NCBI GenBank assembly: GCA_000277445.1
Contig: AJWJ01000121.1
Location: 1 to 50,226 of the forward strand
Direction: 5' to 3'
DNA length: 50,226 nt
From: Polysphondylium violaceum
Taxonomy: Eukaryota > Evosea > Eumycetozoa > Dictyosteliales > Dictyosteliaceae
The notes beneath the pieces are model-generated. The model was not told the DNA's origin. It did not search any database and was given only the letters and a program-made list of their open reading frames with translations. Shown here piece after piece: positions 11,019 to 22,152 of the stretch (within the stretch, counting starts at the first letter, position 1; every line of letters starts with the position of its first letter). Both the position numbers and the translations under genes were made by a program.

Positions 11019-13744
11019 ATGAATATAAAAAATAAACCTTTATGGTTTAATCAGTTTTATCCTTTACTTTATAAACAATTTTTATTATTTGTATGTTTCG
11101 AACCAAAACAATTTCATCTGGTCAAAAGATATATATTAATATCTATAGATAGAAAACAAATAGAATTATATCAGCAATTAGATTATTGTCACCGATTATA
11201 TCATTGTTGATCTATATTTTGATATTTGTATCATTAGACAAGAAGGCCAATACTGTGATTACACCCTATTCGACAGAATCTTATCCTTCAGAATCATTTC
11301 CCACTGGATTCAAATCACCCTGTTGTTCCTATGTAATTGGGTATAGTTTTGATCAAGGTCTTGGTAGAGTGCATGGGAATGGTAAAGGTATTGGTGGTGT
11401 TGTAGATAGTGATCATCTTAACAAATTGGTTTTAGATGGAGAGTTGATAATGCAAAGGGTAGCCAATTCTTTGGATCTCACTATTGGCACAGATGTAGTA
11501 CCCGTTCCTTTGGAGTTTAGAACAAATCAAACAGACTTGGTAGAAAAAGGAGGCAGCAATGGCGTGCCAACGTACTTTGCAACGTTGTATTTCTATAGAC
11601 TGAACGACAGTATGATATTTTATAATCTGCTCTACAATGGAACGAGTCCGAGAACCAATCCCCTCGTCACGGCGATATCGTATCATGGGGAAAATAGAAT
11701 GGAGATAAAGGCAATAGCCTATGCAACATCCATTCAAATCGCAATAGAGAGGGAATTCTTGTCAGTGTTTGCAAAACAAGACGTAGACTTGTCAGTCAAT
11801 TCGAGAAAGGCACCGACGATTCTTTCGTGGGACAAGTTGCAAAAGACTGTCCAGTCTAAAGTCACCAGCGAGGTTGTTCAGAGTGTCAAAGCATTGGTTA
11901 TGATATTTGTTTTCCTCGGACAAACATTTCCAACCATTGTCTTTTTGTCGACAAGAGTTGAGGAAACAGGTTCAAACATGCGAGCCTATCTGAGAACCTC
12001 GGGTGTGTATGATGAGGTCTATATATTGGTATGGCTGATCGATGGTATGATAGGTCATCTGTGGAACACATTGGTGATCATGGTCATAGGATACACATGT
12101 CCTGGCCTTGATTTTGTTTATAAATGCAATCCTTTGATTCTATTCTCGGTGCTCATGGTATATGGTTTCACCATCTACTCGTTCACTCTTTTCTTTAGCT
12201 CCTTTATCTCAACACTCAAGAGCTCGGTCATCTTGTCAGTATTGTCATTTACCCTTGGCCTGTTTAGTGTATTGGTATTCTGTTTATTTTCTATTGCCTC
12301 ACCTATTCTTTATATGCCAGGATTCAGGATCGTTGGCATTGTCACCACTATTCTGCCCTTTACCAATATTGCCAAGGTGTTGGGCGACATACAGCTCATC
12401 ACCGCACCCATGCCCTTTTGGTATGGGTTGTTTGATACTGGATTGAAATACCATCAAGAGAACTTCACGGCCAGAACTTTTTTCCACTGGGAATACGACG
12501 GCGACTTTTCAGATTATCCCACATGCTTTGAAAGCATCTGTTTTATGCTGCTCTCTGGGTTGGTGTCTTTGTTTTTGTGCTGGTATCTCGACAAGGTTGT
12601 TGAGGGTGCCCACGGAGGCAAGCAATCACCTCTATTTTTGTTTGACAAAAAGTACTGGAAGCCAAGCACCAAAGAGTATGATTTGGAAAACATCTCCTCC
12701 CTCAGAGGCACCGTGGCCGACAGCCACCAAGACCCCGACATTGTCCAAGAGGCCACTAATGTCAACCTCGACAACATCAAAAACTACGCGCTCGTCATTA
12801 GAAATCTCGTCAAATCGTACAATGGCAAAACACCTGCGGTGGATGGCCTCAACCTGTCATCGGAAAAGGGCAAGATCCTGTGCCTGCTGGGGCCCAACGG
12901 AAGCGGTAAGACCACCACCATCAATTGCCTCACCCAACAGACCACACCCAATCTAGGCTATGCGCTCGTGTGTGGATATAATGCCCACACGCAGTCACAG
13001 TGCACTTCCAAGATTATTGGCTACACTCCGCAATTTGACGTCCATTGGCCCCATCTCTCGGCACGCCAGCATTTGGCCATTATGTATCTGATCAAACGGA
13101 CCAATCCGCTGTTGGCCATTGACGACGAGGTGGAGAGTATATTAAAAGACATTCGACTGACATCGGTGGCCGACAACCCCGTGTGCACCTACAGCGGGGG
13201 CATGGCACGCCGCCTCTCGGTCGGACTGGCCCTGATTGGCAACCCCAAGATCATCATCCTTGACGAGCCCACCACCGGCATCGACTCGTCCAATCGCCAA
13301 TACATATGGCGTCTCATCAAGTCGATGAAAAGCGACCGCCTCATCCTGCTGACCACACACAGCATGGAAGAGGCAGAGAATGCCGACAAAATTGCCATCA
13401 TGCAGACAGGCAAGCTCATAGCGGTGGGCACCCCTATTCACTTGAAAACACGCTATAGCAAAGGCTACACACTGAAATTGGTAACCAAAGACCCGGTAAC
13501 AGTTGGAAATATGGTAAACTCGAGCACTTTTAACCCCACCCTCACAGAGGAAAAAGTGTCAAACTCTACTCACACAACCCCCGATATAGAATTAATTTAC
13601 TCTATTGAAAATATGGACACTGTATCAAATTTACTTCAATATCTCTTTGAACATCCTGATTCTACTCAAATTCAAGAGTGGTCTTTAGATGGTACTAAAA
13701 TTTTAGATGTGTATTTAAAATTAATTCCAAAACATCAAAAGTAG
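11019..13744 (+). CDS. ABCA-family ABC half-transporter (first of three)
   Basis: Membrane lipid-type transporter with one transmembrane domain and one nucleotide-binding domain, about 887 aa. Exons 11019-11090 and 11153-13744 join in phase 0, making FLLFKTNRIISAIRLLSP before the first helix, the usual ABCA N-terminal layout. A large luminal loop follows, then about six helices. The NBD has Walker A GPNGSGKTTT at about 604-613, signature YSGGMARRLS, Walker B ILDEPTTGID with Asp near 728, and H-loop LTTHSMEEA. The C-terminal extension continues with a regulatory-type region ending near LKLIPKHQK. Dictyostelids have many ABCA half-transporters. GC rises steeply towards the NBD (about 55-58 percent at 12.7-13.4 kb) and drops again at the end. 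Nearest neighbour is ADAT2, 170 bp upstream on the same strand. Confidence 0.92.
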
Positions 13745-14085
13745 TAGTGATAATACTATAATATAAATATAATATAAATATAATAGATTATAATTCATTC
13801 ACAATTAGTGTTTGTTTTTTTATTTTTTTTCTAGTGTGTTTATGGCAAAAAATATGAAAATTCACAAAAAAAGATAAAAAACTTTAAAAAGTGGGGTGAC
13901 AATGAAAAATTGAAAAACAGGGTGTATCCTTTTCTGGAAGAAATCTTTTATTCTTTTTTGGAATTCAGTATGGATAGAAAAAAAAAAAATCACACACAAA
14001 TGAAAAAAAATTTATTTCTTTTAAATTTTTTATCTCTATAAATATCTGGATATATATATATAAATATATATTAATAATAGTAATA
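13745..14085. other. Intergenic region between ABCA and CBS genes
   Basis: AT-rich, with TATAAATATAATATAAATATAATAG-like repeats just past the ABCA stop and poly-A/T runs. No gene is seen. Confidence 0.5.
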
Positions 14086-14826
14086 ATGTTGACAATTAAA
14101 AATATATTTACAAAATCAACTATAAGATTACCAATACTTGTGAATCAAGTTGGATTATGTAATTTAAACAATCCAATGATATTGGGATCGACAACAAACA
14201 CAACTACATACAACAACGAACACAGTAACAAGATGTTGATGTCTATGGTCGAGCACAAGAGAAACAATATTACAATCTCACCCAAATCTGTGGAAATCAT
14301 ACGTGTAAAGAGTCAAATCGTCGATCAATTGCATCCAAAATTCAATAAATACAAAGATATCAATGTCGGCGGTATCATAGATAAAAAGATTGCCTCGAAC
14401 CATGGTAAAATGGTAAAGATCACCGAGACCTCCTCTGTATTTGACGCCATCAAACTCATGAATGAAAAGAGAGTTGGCGCATGCATCGTGGTCGACAGCA
14501 CCAGTAGAATGAGTGGTATCTTTTCCGAGAGGGATTATCTATCCAAAGTAGATTTATGTGGATTGGATCCCAAACAAACACTAGTCAAGGAGGTCATGTC
14601 GCCCAAAGTTATCACCGTGTCCTCTGACAGCGGCGCCAATAAATGTATATCCATTATGACCAAAAGAAACATCAGACATCTCCCCGTCGTAGAAAACAAC
14701 AGACTCATTGGCATGTTATCCATTGGTGATCTTGTGAAATACGTAATCAGTGAACAAGAGGATGAGCTATCTAATCTTCGTCACGATATCTCTACCAATC
14801 GTGGTAATGATAAATCAAATATTTAA
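14086..14826 (+). CDS. CBS-domain-pair protein, probably mitochondrial
   Basis: Single-exon gene of 246 aa. The first 40 or so residues are basic and amphipathic without acidic residues (MLTIKNIFTKSTIRLP), consistent with a mitochondrial presequence. Two CBS motifs form a Bateman module: the first around KMVKITETSSVFDAIKLMN to FSERDYLSKV (about residues 108-160), the second around VMSPKVITVSSDS to RLIGMLSIGDLVKYV (about 170-222). FSERD and the ligand-pocket Asp of IGDLV are typical of nucleotide-binding CBS pairs such as plant CBSX3. Such proteins sense adenine nucleotides and regulate partners; the partner here is unknown. Confidence 0.85.
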   Translation: MLTIKNIFTKSTIRLPILVNQVGLCNLNNPMILGSTTNTTTYNNEHSNKMLMSMVEHKRNNITISPKSVEIIRVKSQIVDQLHPKFNKYKDINVGGIIDKKIASNHGKMVKITETSSVFDAIKLMNEKRVGACIVVDSTSRMSGIFSERDYLSKVDLCGLDPKQTLVKEVMSPKVITVSSDSGANKCISIMTKRNIRHLPVVENNRLIGMLSIGDLVKYVISEQEDELSNLRHDISTNRGNDKSNI

Positions 14827-15199
14827 TTCAAAAAGCTTAATAAATAAATAAATTTAGCAACATTAAGTAATACATCACCCTCATCAATCTTTCCTCATAT
14901 AAATAGATAGACACACTATAAACATATGTTTTTGGAATAGATTCCAACCAGAGAAATAAAAAAACCCTGTGATAGAAATCATTTCAAAAAAAAAATCTAC
15001 TTTTTTTTTTACAGGAATGGGGGCATCTTCAATTTTTTTTATTTAATTTTTATTTTTATAATTGAATTGTGTGATTTTGGTGAATATTTTTTCTTTTTTT
15101 CATTTTTTTTTTTCTCAGCTTCAATCAAAAATCCAATTTTTTATAAATTATTTATTATATTCTCACCGTTTATTCAATCAATAATATATAATATATAAA
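14827..15199. other. Intergenic region upstream of the lysine-repeat gene
   Basis: AT-rich with T-runs of 8-10 nt and a run of TATAATATATAA just before the next start codon. No gene is seen. Confidence 0.5.
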
Positions 15200-16149
15200 A
15201 TGGCAACACCAGCTACTACCACTCCTACCACTGCTGCTGATAATTCAAGCACCACCACTACTCCATCTACTCCTACTGCTAACAATTATCACTCATTGTT
15301 TTTAAAGTATATTACACCAAACACTCTTCCATTCAAAACTGGTAGCAGTGAAGGTCTTTTGAATCAATGTGCTCTCTTTGCTAGAATGTTTGTCTCTTTC
15401 TCCTCATTTTCCACCGATCCAACTCCATTGAGCAAAAAGGATATCAAGCTTGAAAAGAAACTCTTGAAACTCACTGAAGCTCCAGTAACTGAAGACGATG
15501 AAAACGTTGAAGGAAAGAAAGACAAGAAGGACAAGAAGGAAAAGAAAGACAAAAAGGATAAAAAAGACAAGAAAGACAAGAAGCACAAGCACGACGATCA
15601 CGATAAAAAGGATAAAAAAGACAAAAAAGAATAAAAAAGAATAAAAAAGACAAGAAACACAAGGATGACGATAAAAAGAAATCCAAAGAAGAAAAGAAAG
15701 CTGCCAAGGATGCCTCCAAAGAAGAGAAAAAGAAATCCAAGGATGAGAAAAAGAAGGTCAAGGAAGACAAAAAGAAGGTCAAGGTTGAACAAAAAACTGC
15801 CAAAGACTATGCCAAGGATAAGGATGAAGTTAGAGCCACTGCTGAATCAATCAAAACTGTTAGAGGTATCATTGACTCTATGGATAACTCTATCTCTTTA
15901 TACGCTCCATGTATGCAATTTGTTAAATGTCCAGAAGGTCCAGCCGGTTTGGAATGCAAAGTCCTCAAAGAATCCTCTATTGCTCAACTCAAAGCTGAAG
16001 CTTGTTGGTCTAGTTATTTGAACTCCATGCTTCGTTGTCAAGAAAAAGGTAATGGTAAATGCGTTACCAAGAATCTTGGTTTAGCTAGAACTTGTAAAAA
16101 CATTACTGGCAAATCAAACTTTACTTTCTTTGATTTAGATGGTTATTAA
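15200..16149 (+). CDS. Lysine-repeat protein with a Cys-rich C-terminus, frame interrupted once
   Basis: Not recognised. The N-terminus is a Thr/Pro/Ala-rich tract, then a conserved-looking segment (LFLKYITPNTLPFKTG), then about 100 residues of KKDKK repeats. The frame that starts at 15200 stops at 15632. The downstream frame, one base back, continues smoothly through more lysine repeats to 16149. The C-terminal 110 residues are non-repetitive with seven cysteines, within APCMQF, KCPEGP, LECKV, EACWSS, LRCQ, KCV and RTCKN. The repeat unit around the break reads GAAT twice where neighbouring units read GAT; removing one A from each restores a continuous frame of about 315 aa. This suggests a consensus error or a recent slip in an A-rich tract rather than two genes. 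Confidence 0.65.
15500..15800 (+). repeat. KKD/KKE-coding tandem repeat
   Basis: Degenerate GAC/GAT-AAA-AAG units encode lysine-rich repeats within the preceding gene. The DNA is prone to slippage, and the frame break at 15616-15650 lies in it. Confidence 0.8.
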
Positions 16150-16576
16150 ATAATAATATCATATATTCTTGTTTTTTTATTTTTTTTCCTCATGTAGAAT
16201 AATTATAGTAATCCATATCATCTCTTCTCTCTTATGTATATTATTATTTAATAGTGTTGCTAAATCATCAATTTTATTATAGTAATAAATAATAGATTTT
16301 TTTTTTTTAAAAAACTATTATATATATCTTTGTTTTTTTTATAAAAAGCTAGGAGGTAAACCCACCCAATTTTAACTGTAGAACCGGACATTGAAACGGT
16401 GCCCAATGCTCATCCTGTTAATATCGCTGATAGCTATATTCAAATTAATTAAATACCCGAAAAAGCAAATGATTGAGGATCCAAAAAAGTTTAATTTTTT
16501 TTTTTTAATTTTTTTTGTTTAGAAAAACGAGAACCGAAATTTTTGTGTTAAAATAATAGTAATACTATTAATAATC
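16150..16576. other. Intergenic region containing a GC-rich patch
   Basis: AT-rich flanks surround a patch at about 16348-16436 with near 45 percent GC. The patch begins AGCTAGGAGG and ends GATAGCTA, so its ends can pair (AGCTA with TAGCT). An internal ACCG/CGGT pair flanks GACATTGAAA. It could be a small non-coding RNA, but no family is recognised. Confidence 0.35.
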
Positions 16577-17829
16577 ATGGGCAGAAGATCAGATAAACAT
16601 TTTCACAAGAAAAAAGTTGAAATAAGTCAAACTATTCAACTTCCTAGATCATGGGATTATTATGAAAGATTTAAACAACCTTTTTTATTCCCTTTTCAAT
16701 TTAATCAAATTGAAATTAAACAAAGTCCTACTGGTTGTAGAATAGGATCTTGTGTTTGGGATTGTGTATGTATTTGTGTGATAAACTGAGTAACTATCTA
16801 TCTAAGGGAGCTTATATTAATTAATTGTCAACAACAAATGAATCAATAAATTTTAGTCAATTGTAATGTCAAAGTTTTTTGAATTAGAGGTTGGACCTAA
16901 AGGATTAAAAGGTAAAAGAATCATTGAATTGGGTAGTGGTGTAGGTCTATTGGGTATTACACTATCACTATTGGGTGCTGAAATTATTTTAACCGATCAA
17001 AAGAGTATGCATGAAATCCTTTTACACAATGTAAAAACCAATTGTCAATTAAACAAAACCACTGTCGATGAATTATGGTGGGGAGATGATATTTCTAGAT
17101 TTAATCCTCCATTTGATATGATTGTCGGTTCAGATTTAATGTATGAAGATGATTGTGTAGATTTGTTATTGAAATCTTTGTTGGATCTCAGTTCTTTTCA
17201 TCCTAAACCTCCTCCTCAATACGTGTTGGAAGATGTACTTCAAGAAATAGAAGAAGAACAAAAGCTTAAAAAAGAAAAACAATTAAAAGAGGAAAAAGAA
17301 AAAGAGTTAATAGAAAATAATGATAATAGTGACAATAATAGTAGTAATACTGATGAATTATTAGATAAAGTTTCATCTTTATCAATTGAAGAAGAAAAAC
17401 AACAAGAAACTTTAACATCAACAGCAGAAAAAGAGAAAAAAGAAGAATATGTATTTGAAAAGTCTGGATTATTACAACCCGCAGATACAATAATTTATTT
17501 AGGTTATGAACATAGACAAATGAATGCAGAATCTTTATTTATGAATCAAGTACATAGATTTTTTGATGTTGAAACTGTATGTATCCATTATTAATGAATT
17601 AAAAATTATTAAACAAAATATATTAATACTATTTATTTTAAATTAGATTCATACAAAACATTTAAATCCAGGTTTTCAAAATATAGATATTCGTATATTA
17701 AAAATGAAAAGAAAGAATTTATCTGATAATATTTCACCAGAAACAACAACTACAACTACTACAACAACTACTACTACAACTACAACTACAACTACATCAC
17801 CAATAGATACATTAAATAAAGAAACATAA
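16577..17829 (+). CDS. METTL21-family protein lysine methyltransferase
   Basis: SAM-dependent class I methyltransferase. Relatives methylate chaperones, VCP or eEF1A. Exons 16577-16765, 16857-17576 and 17647-17829 are in phase, giving 363 aa. The first splice makes VWDCSIVMSKFFE, equal to the VWDAALVLxxFLE segment of METTL21. Motif I is IIELGSGVGLLGI, the acidic loop is LTDQ, and the family DxxY motif is present as SDLMYEDD. A Glu/Lys/Asn-rich insertion of about 80 residues splits the core before GYEHRQMN and the conserved FFDVET. The C-terminus is a polyThr run. It converges on the LRR gene with only 38 bp between the two stop codons. The exact substrate cannot be read from sequence. Confidence 0.87.
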
Positions 17830-17867
17830 TTCATTGTAAAATATATATATTTTCAATTACTATTTAT

Positions 17868-19226
17868 TTAAAAAATTAAAGTTACAGGTTCATTTTCAAA
17901 AATTTGATTATTTGTATTATTTAATAATTTAATAGTATCTTTTTTTTCTTTTTTTTCTTTTGAAACTCTATATTCACTGATAATTGGCTTAATTACATGA
18001 GTCATAAAATCTTTTTTCATGGGTCTTTCTTTACAACGCTTAAATTGCTTTTTATGGATTATTGAAGTTGTTTCATTGTTGATTGGTAACCAAAATCTTA
18101 TGAAAATATTTTTGTTTGATGACAATGTGTCATTCATGTATGCCAAACTCTTTTCAGTGTAATCGTTGAATGTGATATCAATGACATTTAGTTTTGTCGA
18201 GAATTTTAAGCCATTTAATATATCCTTTACAGCGTCGTCGTTTAATTTATTTGCAAGTCCTCCAACGATGTCATAGTTTTTAGAATGACCAAATTGAATA
18301 GTTTCCAATGCTTTGTTGACAGCCAACATTTCACCAAAATATACACCAACTGAAGGTGGGAGATGGTTGCTTTTCAAAGAGAGTTCTTTAATGGATTGAT
18401 TTTCTTTCATTGCTTCACAGAGATATTTGCAACCTAGATCCCCTGGTTCAGTGTGTTCAAGTGACAGTGTTTCAATATTAAATCTTTTGTCACTAATGAT
18501 CTGTGAGAGATATCTGTAGCCTTCAGGTCCGAGTGGATTGCTGTCTAAAAGAAGTGTTTTGATTTTGGTCTCTGGGTTCTTGAGAAAGCCTTCTTCGACA
18601 ATTATACGCATAGCTTCAGATGTAATTACGTTGGTGATGAGATCAAGGGTTTCCAAATGAATGTTTGAGGCAATCATTGAGGCAATGTTTTTAGCACCAC
18701 CAACACCCAATTCATTTCTCTTGATCCATAGATTCTTTATATGAGTATTGTCTTTGAGTGCATCGGCAAGATATGCTGATCCTTCTTCTTTAAAGTAATT
18801 ACAACCCAAATAAATAGTCTCTAGATTTGGATTCTCTCTGATAATTTGAGCAACCTCTTTGGCTCCTTGTGGACCCAAACTATCATCACCCATGAGCAAG
18901 TGTTTGATATGTGTGTTTTTAGATAAAACTGATCCTACAAATTTAGCTCCATCAGGACCAATGTTTTGCTTACAAAGATCTAATCTTCCGTCAGGTGTCA
19001 CTGTGCCTCTTGTAAATTTATTATTCTCTTGTGTAAGATCTAAATTTTTTACAAGGTATTCACCCAAAGGTCCTAATTCCTTGACAGCAGTCTCTACTGG
19101 TGGCTTGGCTTTTTTTGATGTACAAATTGGTCCTACAATCTCAATTTTAGCCAAAGGATCATATGTATTCATTCTGTCATTAGTGTTACCTCCACGGTCG
19201 CTATTTAAGTCTATCAAGTTAAACAT
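17868..19226 (-). CDS. Leucine-rich repeat protein (ribonuclease-inhibitor-like)
   Basis: Single-exon gene of 452 aa. From about residue 80 to 360 it has repeats of roughly 28 residues with the pattern LDLxxNxIGPxGAxxLxxxLxxNxxI, for example NIGPDGAKFVGSVLS, DSLGPQGAKEVAQII and NELGVGGAKNIASMI. This is the RNI-type LRR seen in NLR and RanGAP proteins, which form protein-binding horseshoes. There is no NACHT, kinase or other domain. The C-terminal 90 residues are basic and lack repeats. Function is not predictable beyond protein binding. The start codon is the only plausible one and lies in an AT-rich leader. Confidence 0.8.
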   Translation of the reverse strand: MFNLIDLNSDRGGNTNDRMNTYDPLAKIEIVGPICTSKKAKPPVETAVKELGPLGEYLVKNLDLTQENNKFTRGTVTPDGRLDLCKQNIGPDGAKFVGSVLSKNTHIKHLLMGDDSLGPQGAKEVAQIIRENPNLETIYLGCNYFKEEGSAYLADALKDNTHIKNLWIKRNELGVGGAKNIASMIASNIHLETLDLITNVITSEAMRIIVEEGFLKNPETKIKTLLLDSNPLGPEGYRYLSQIISDKRFNIETLSLEHTEPGDLGCKYLCEAMKENQSIKELSLKSNHLPPSVGVYFGEMLAVNKALETIQFGHSKNYDIVGGLANKLNDDAVKDILNGLKFSTKLNVIDITFNDYTEKSLAYMNDTLSSNKNIFIRFWLPINNETTSIIHKKQFKRCKERPMKKDFMTHVIKPIISEYRVSKEKKEKKDTIKLLNNTNNQIFENEPVTLIF

Positions 19227-19396
19227 TCAAAGTGTTAATATTAGAGAAAAAGTCTCAAGGTCCACATAAATCATTCATTAGATTTTTTTTTTTTTTAGAA
19301 AATAAATTTTCAAAGCACATTTGGATACTGATGGAAAAAAATGAGAAATATGAATTTTTTTTGAAATCTCATCAAAAACTTTTATTTGTTTATTTA

Positions 19397-22006
19397 TTAT
19401 TGAATCTCTTCTCTTTGATTTACAATTTGATCAAAAACATCATCAAGAGAAGAATGACTGACACTCCAAGATTTAATGCCATATTCTTCTTTTTTTTCAT
19501 TTAGGATAGTAAATAGCTTAATGATATCTGTTTGATTTGGGATGATAAAGGTGGCCTCGTCGGGAATGATGGTCTCTTTGGGTTGAGCAGAGGGTACTTG
19601 AGATAGAACACTGTCGATGAGTTGGAGTTTGTATTCGGGTGCATAGAGAATGATATCCAAACTGAATCCTGAACCAAATCTGTGTTTTAAATGTGTAGAG
19701 GTACCTATACATTGCAATTGACCCGATGATATGATGGCTAGTTTATCTGCCAATTCGTTGGCCTCTTCAAGAGAGTGAGTGGTGAGGATAATGAGTTTAT
19801 CACTTTTAATAGATTGTATGACATCCCAACATGTTCTTTTGGAATCTGGTGCAACCCCTGTGGTTGGCTCGTCGAGCAAAAGTATTTTACTATCTCCAAT
19901 TAAAGAGATGGCAATTGATAGTCTTCGACGCTGGCCTCCAGAGAGATTCTTTGCCTTTGCATTGAGTTCGTCATATAAAAGGACCCCTTCTAATATCTTT
20001 TTGATAAGGTCTGATGTGGATGTGGCGCCGATACTCGTCTTTTTTATGCCAAAGAAAAACTCCATGTGTTGGAGAACGGTTAATTCCTCATAGAGGATAT
20101 CTTTTTGGAAACAAATACTAACGATCGAGTAGATGCTCTCCATTTCGGTGCTGATCCTGAGCCCATTGATAAAGGCATCGCCAGAGGTGGGTCTGTGGAC
20201 GCCACAAAGTAGATTTAAAAATGTTGTCTTTCCACTGCCGTTGGGACCCAAAAGGGCCAAGATCTCGCCCCTTTGGCCAGTGAGGCAAAAGTTTGAGAGG
20301 GCTTGTTTGTTTATCTTGCCAGTCTTGTAGGTTTTCGATAGATTTACCGATCTAAGAATATAATTATTATCTTGATCATATGCTCTCCTTCTCTCCTCTT
20401 TGCAGTCATAATCTTCGTCGGTAATCTCTATCTCTATCTCTTTGTCGCTATCAAAGTTTGAGTATTGGTTCTGTCTCTTGAGAAATCTGTTGTTTATGTA
20501 ATGGATGAGGCCTTTAATAGGGTACAATGGGGATCTCGAGTATCCAAACTTTTTAGGAAGTACATTGGTCAAATAGATGCCCAACAAAAAGAATGCAATC
20601 GATTGAAAGAGTAGGGCAAATATGACGGCGGTGAATTGCGAGTTGATGGGAAACTTTTCATAGTGATCGGCAAGGTGGACACACAGTAGGTACATGCCAT
20701 GTTGGAATGTGAATGGAGGAAAGACGAGATAGATGGCAGAGAGGAGATGTCCACTGTAAAAGTATAGATCCAACAAAGAGCCAACCAATGGTGTTATCAA
20801 GATCAAAATATACGACAACACCGATGACATCTTTGTCGAGGAAAAGAATGCCGACACAGAGAATGACAGTGAGGACAATGAAAGACCGTAAGATATAAAC
20901 AAAACAAGTAGTCTAAAAAACTCGCCAGTAAACAGCGGTACGAGTCCAATTGTCCCCAACAGCATAACGATCACTACAAAGATCATAAATACACAAAAGA
21001 AATAGACGGCATTGGAGGCCATGTATACAATGGTTTTGAGACCCATTAGATTCATTAGAGACATGTGTAGCTCGGCTCTCTCTGTTACCAAGCTATGTAC
21101 AAATGTCGTGAATACCATAGACACCACCGGTGGTAATAAAACAATACATAGAACGAATGAGAATGTATTCTGCCTTTCAGATGTAAACCTATCAATATAC
21201 TGTTGTTTTACTGCCCAGATGAAGTTATCTTCTTTTGGAGTCAAGTACTTGAGATAAGCATTGTTTATAAAACTAATGAGTGTATATGCTTCATTGAATT
21301 TGCGGCTTTCCAAAAACAAAGATTGATAGTATACCGATTGTAGTTCTTGATACAGGTTTTCAATTGTATAGTTTAATTTCTTTTTCCCACCATTGCTATC
21401 TTCGACAGTGTTGAAATAGATTGTATAGTATGGTGGAACTTTACTGAGATCACTCGTTACGTTTTTAAAAGCTATGTTTTTCCAATATGAAAAAGTATCA
21501 TTCCAAAACGTTATCATTTTGCTATCCATTTGATTGTAATCAGCGTAGGGGAAATACTCTACAATGGGTACAGTTATATTGGTTTCTTTATCGACATACT
21601 GCGGTAGATTTCCAAGTATATCTTTAGCCGTTACCTTGGAGGACGATTGAGGGGGATCAACAGCCCAATATTTTGATAAAATTTGATTGTAGGGGTATTC
21701 TTGGGCACTGTTGGTTATATAGTAATCAAAGTCTATGTATCTATTATACTCGTACCTGTCATAGCCTCCAACAATATCCCTCGAAGTGTAGATGAGAAGC
21801 ACCATTACACATATTATAAACACCAGTTGTATTACATTTGATTTTACCTGTTTAAATTGTAATAAAAAATTCTTTTTAAGCTATATATGTATGTTATTTA
21901 ATGAATATTAATATATAGTAAATAGTGGCAACACACACACACACACACACACAACACATACAATAGCTTTAAATTGAATAAAAATATAATTTCTTTTATC
22001 TATCAT
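19397..22006 (-). CDS. ABCA-family ABC half-transporter (second of three)
   Basis: About 831 aa, one transmembrane domain plus one NBD. Exon 1 (22006-21962) encodes 15 residues ending IQFKAI; exon 2 (21847-19397) carries the rest and joins in phase 0. The first helix (IQLVFIICVMVLLIY) is followed by a luminal loop of about 200 residues and a six-helix core. NBD motifs are Walker A GPNGSGKTTF near 549-558, signature LSGGQRRRLS, Walker B LLLDEPTTG and H-loop LTTHSLEEA. Exon 1 is short, so the N-terminus is less certain than the rest. The intron begins with a GT-dinucleotide microsatellite directly after the donor. The gene is divergent from the coiled-coil gene, with 146 bp between the start codons. 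Confidence 0.88.
21926..21956 (-). repeat. (GT)n microsatellite at a 5' splice site
   Basis: On the minus strand the intron of the second ABCA gene begins GTATGT and runs straight into about 12 GT units. Length changes here could alter donor recognition. Confidence 0.75.
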
Positions 22007-22152
22007 TTATTTACATATTTGGCACACTGGCCAAAAACAACGAGCGCGCCTTTTTTAAAAAAATATCATCGTTTTTTGAAATTTTTCTAAAAAAAAATAT
22101 TATAAAATGAAGCAATTTTATCAATACTGATAATCAACATAGATATATAGAA

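Noticed and set aside
15616-15650. Programmed -1 frameshift in the lysine-repeat gene
   Set aside because: The A6 runs fall as AAA AAA in zero frame, preceded by C or T, so a canonical X-XXY-YYZ slip site is not formed; simple A insertions explain it better.
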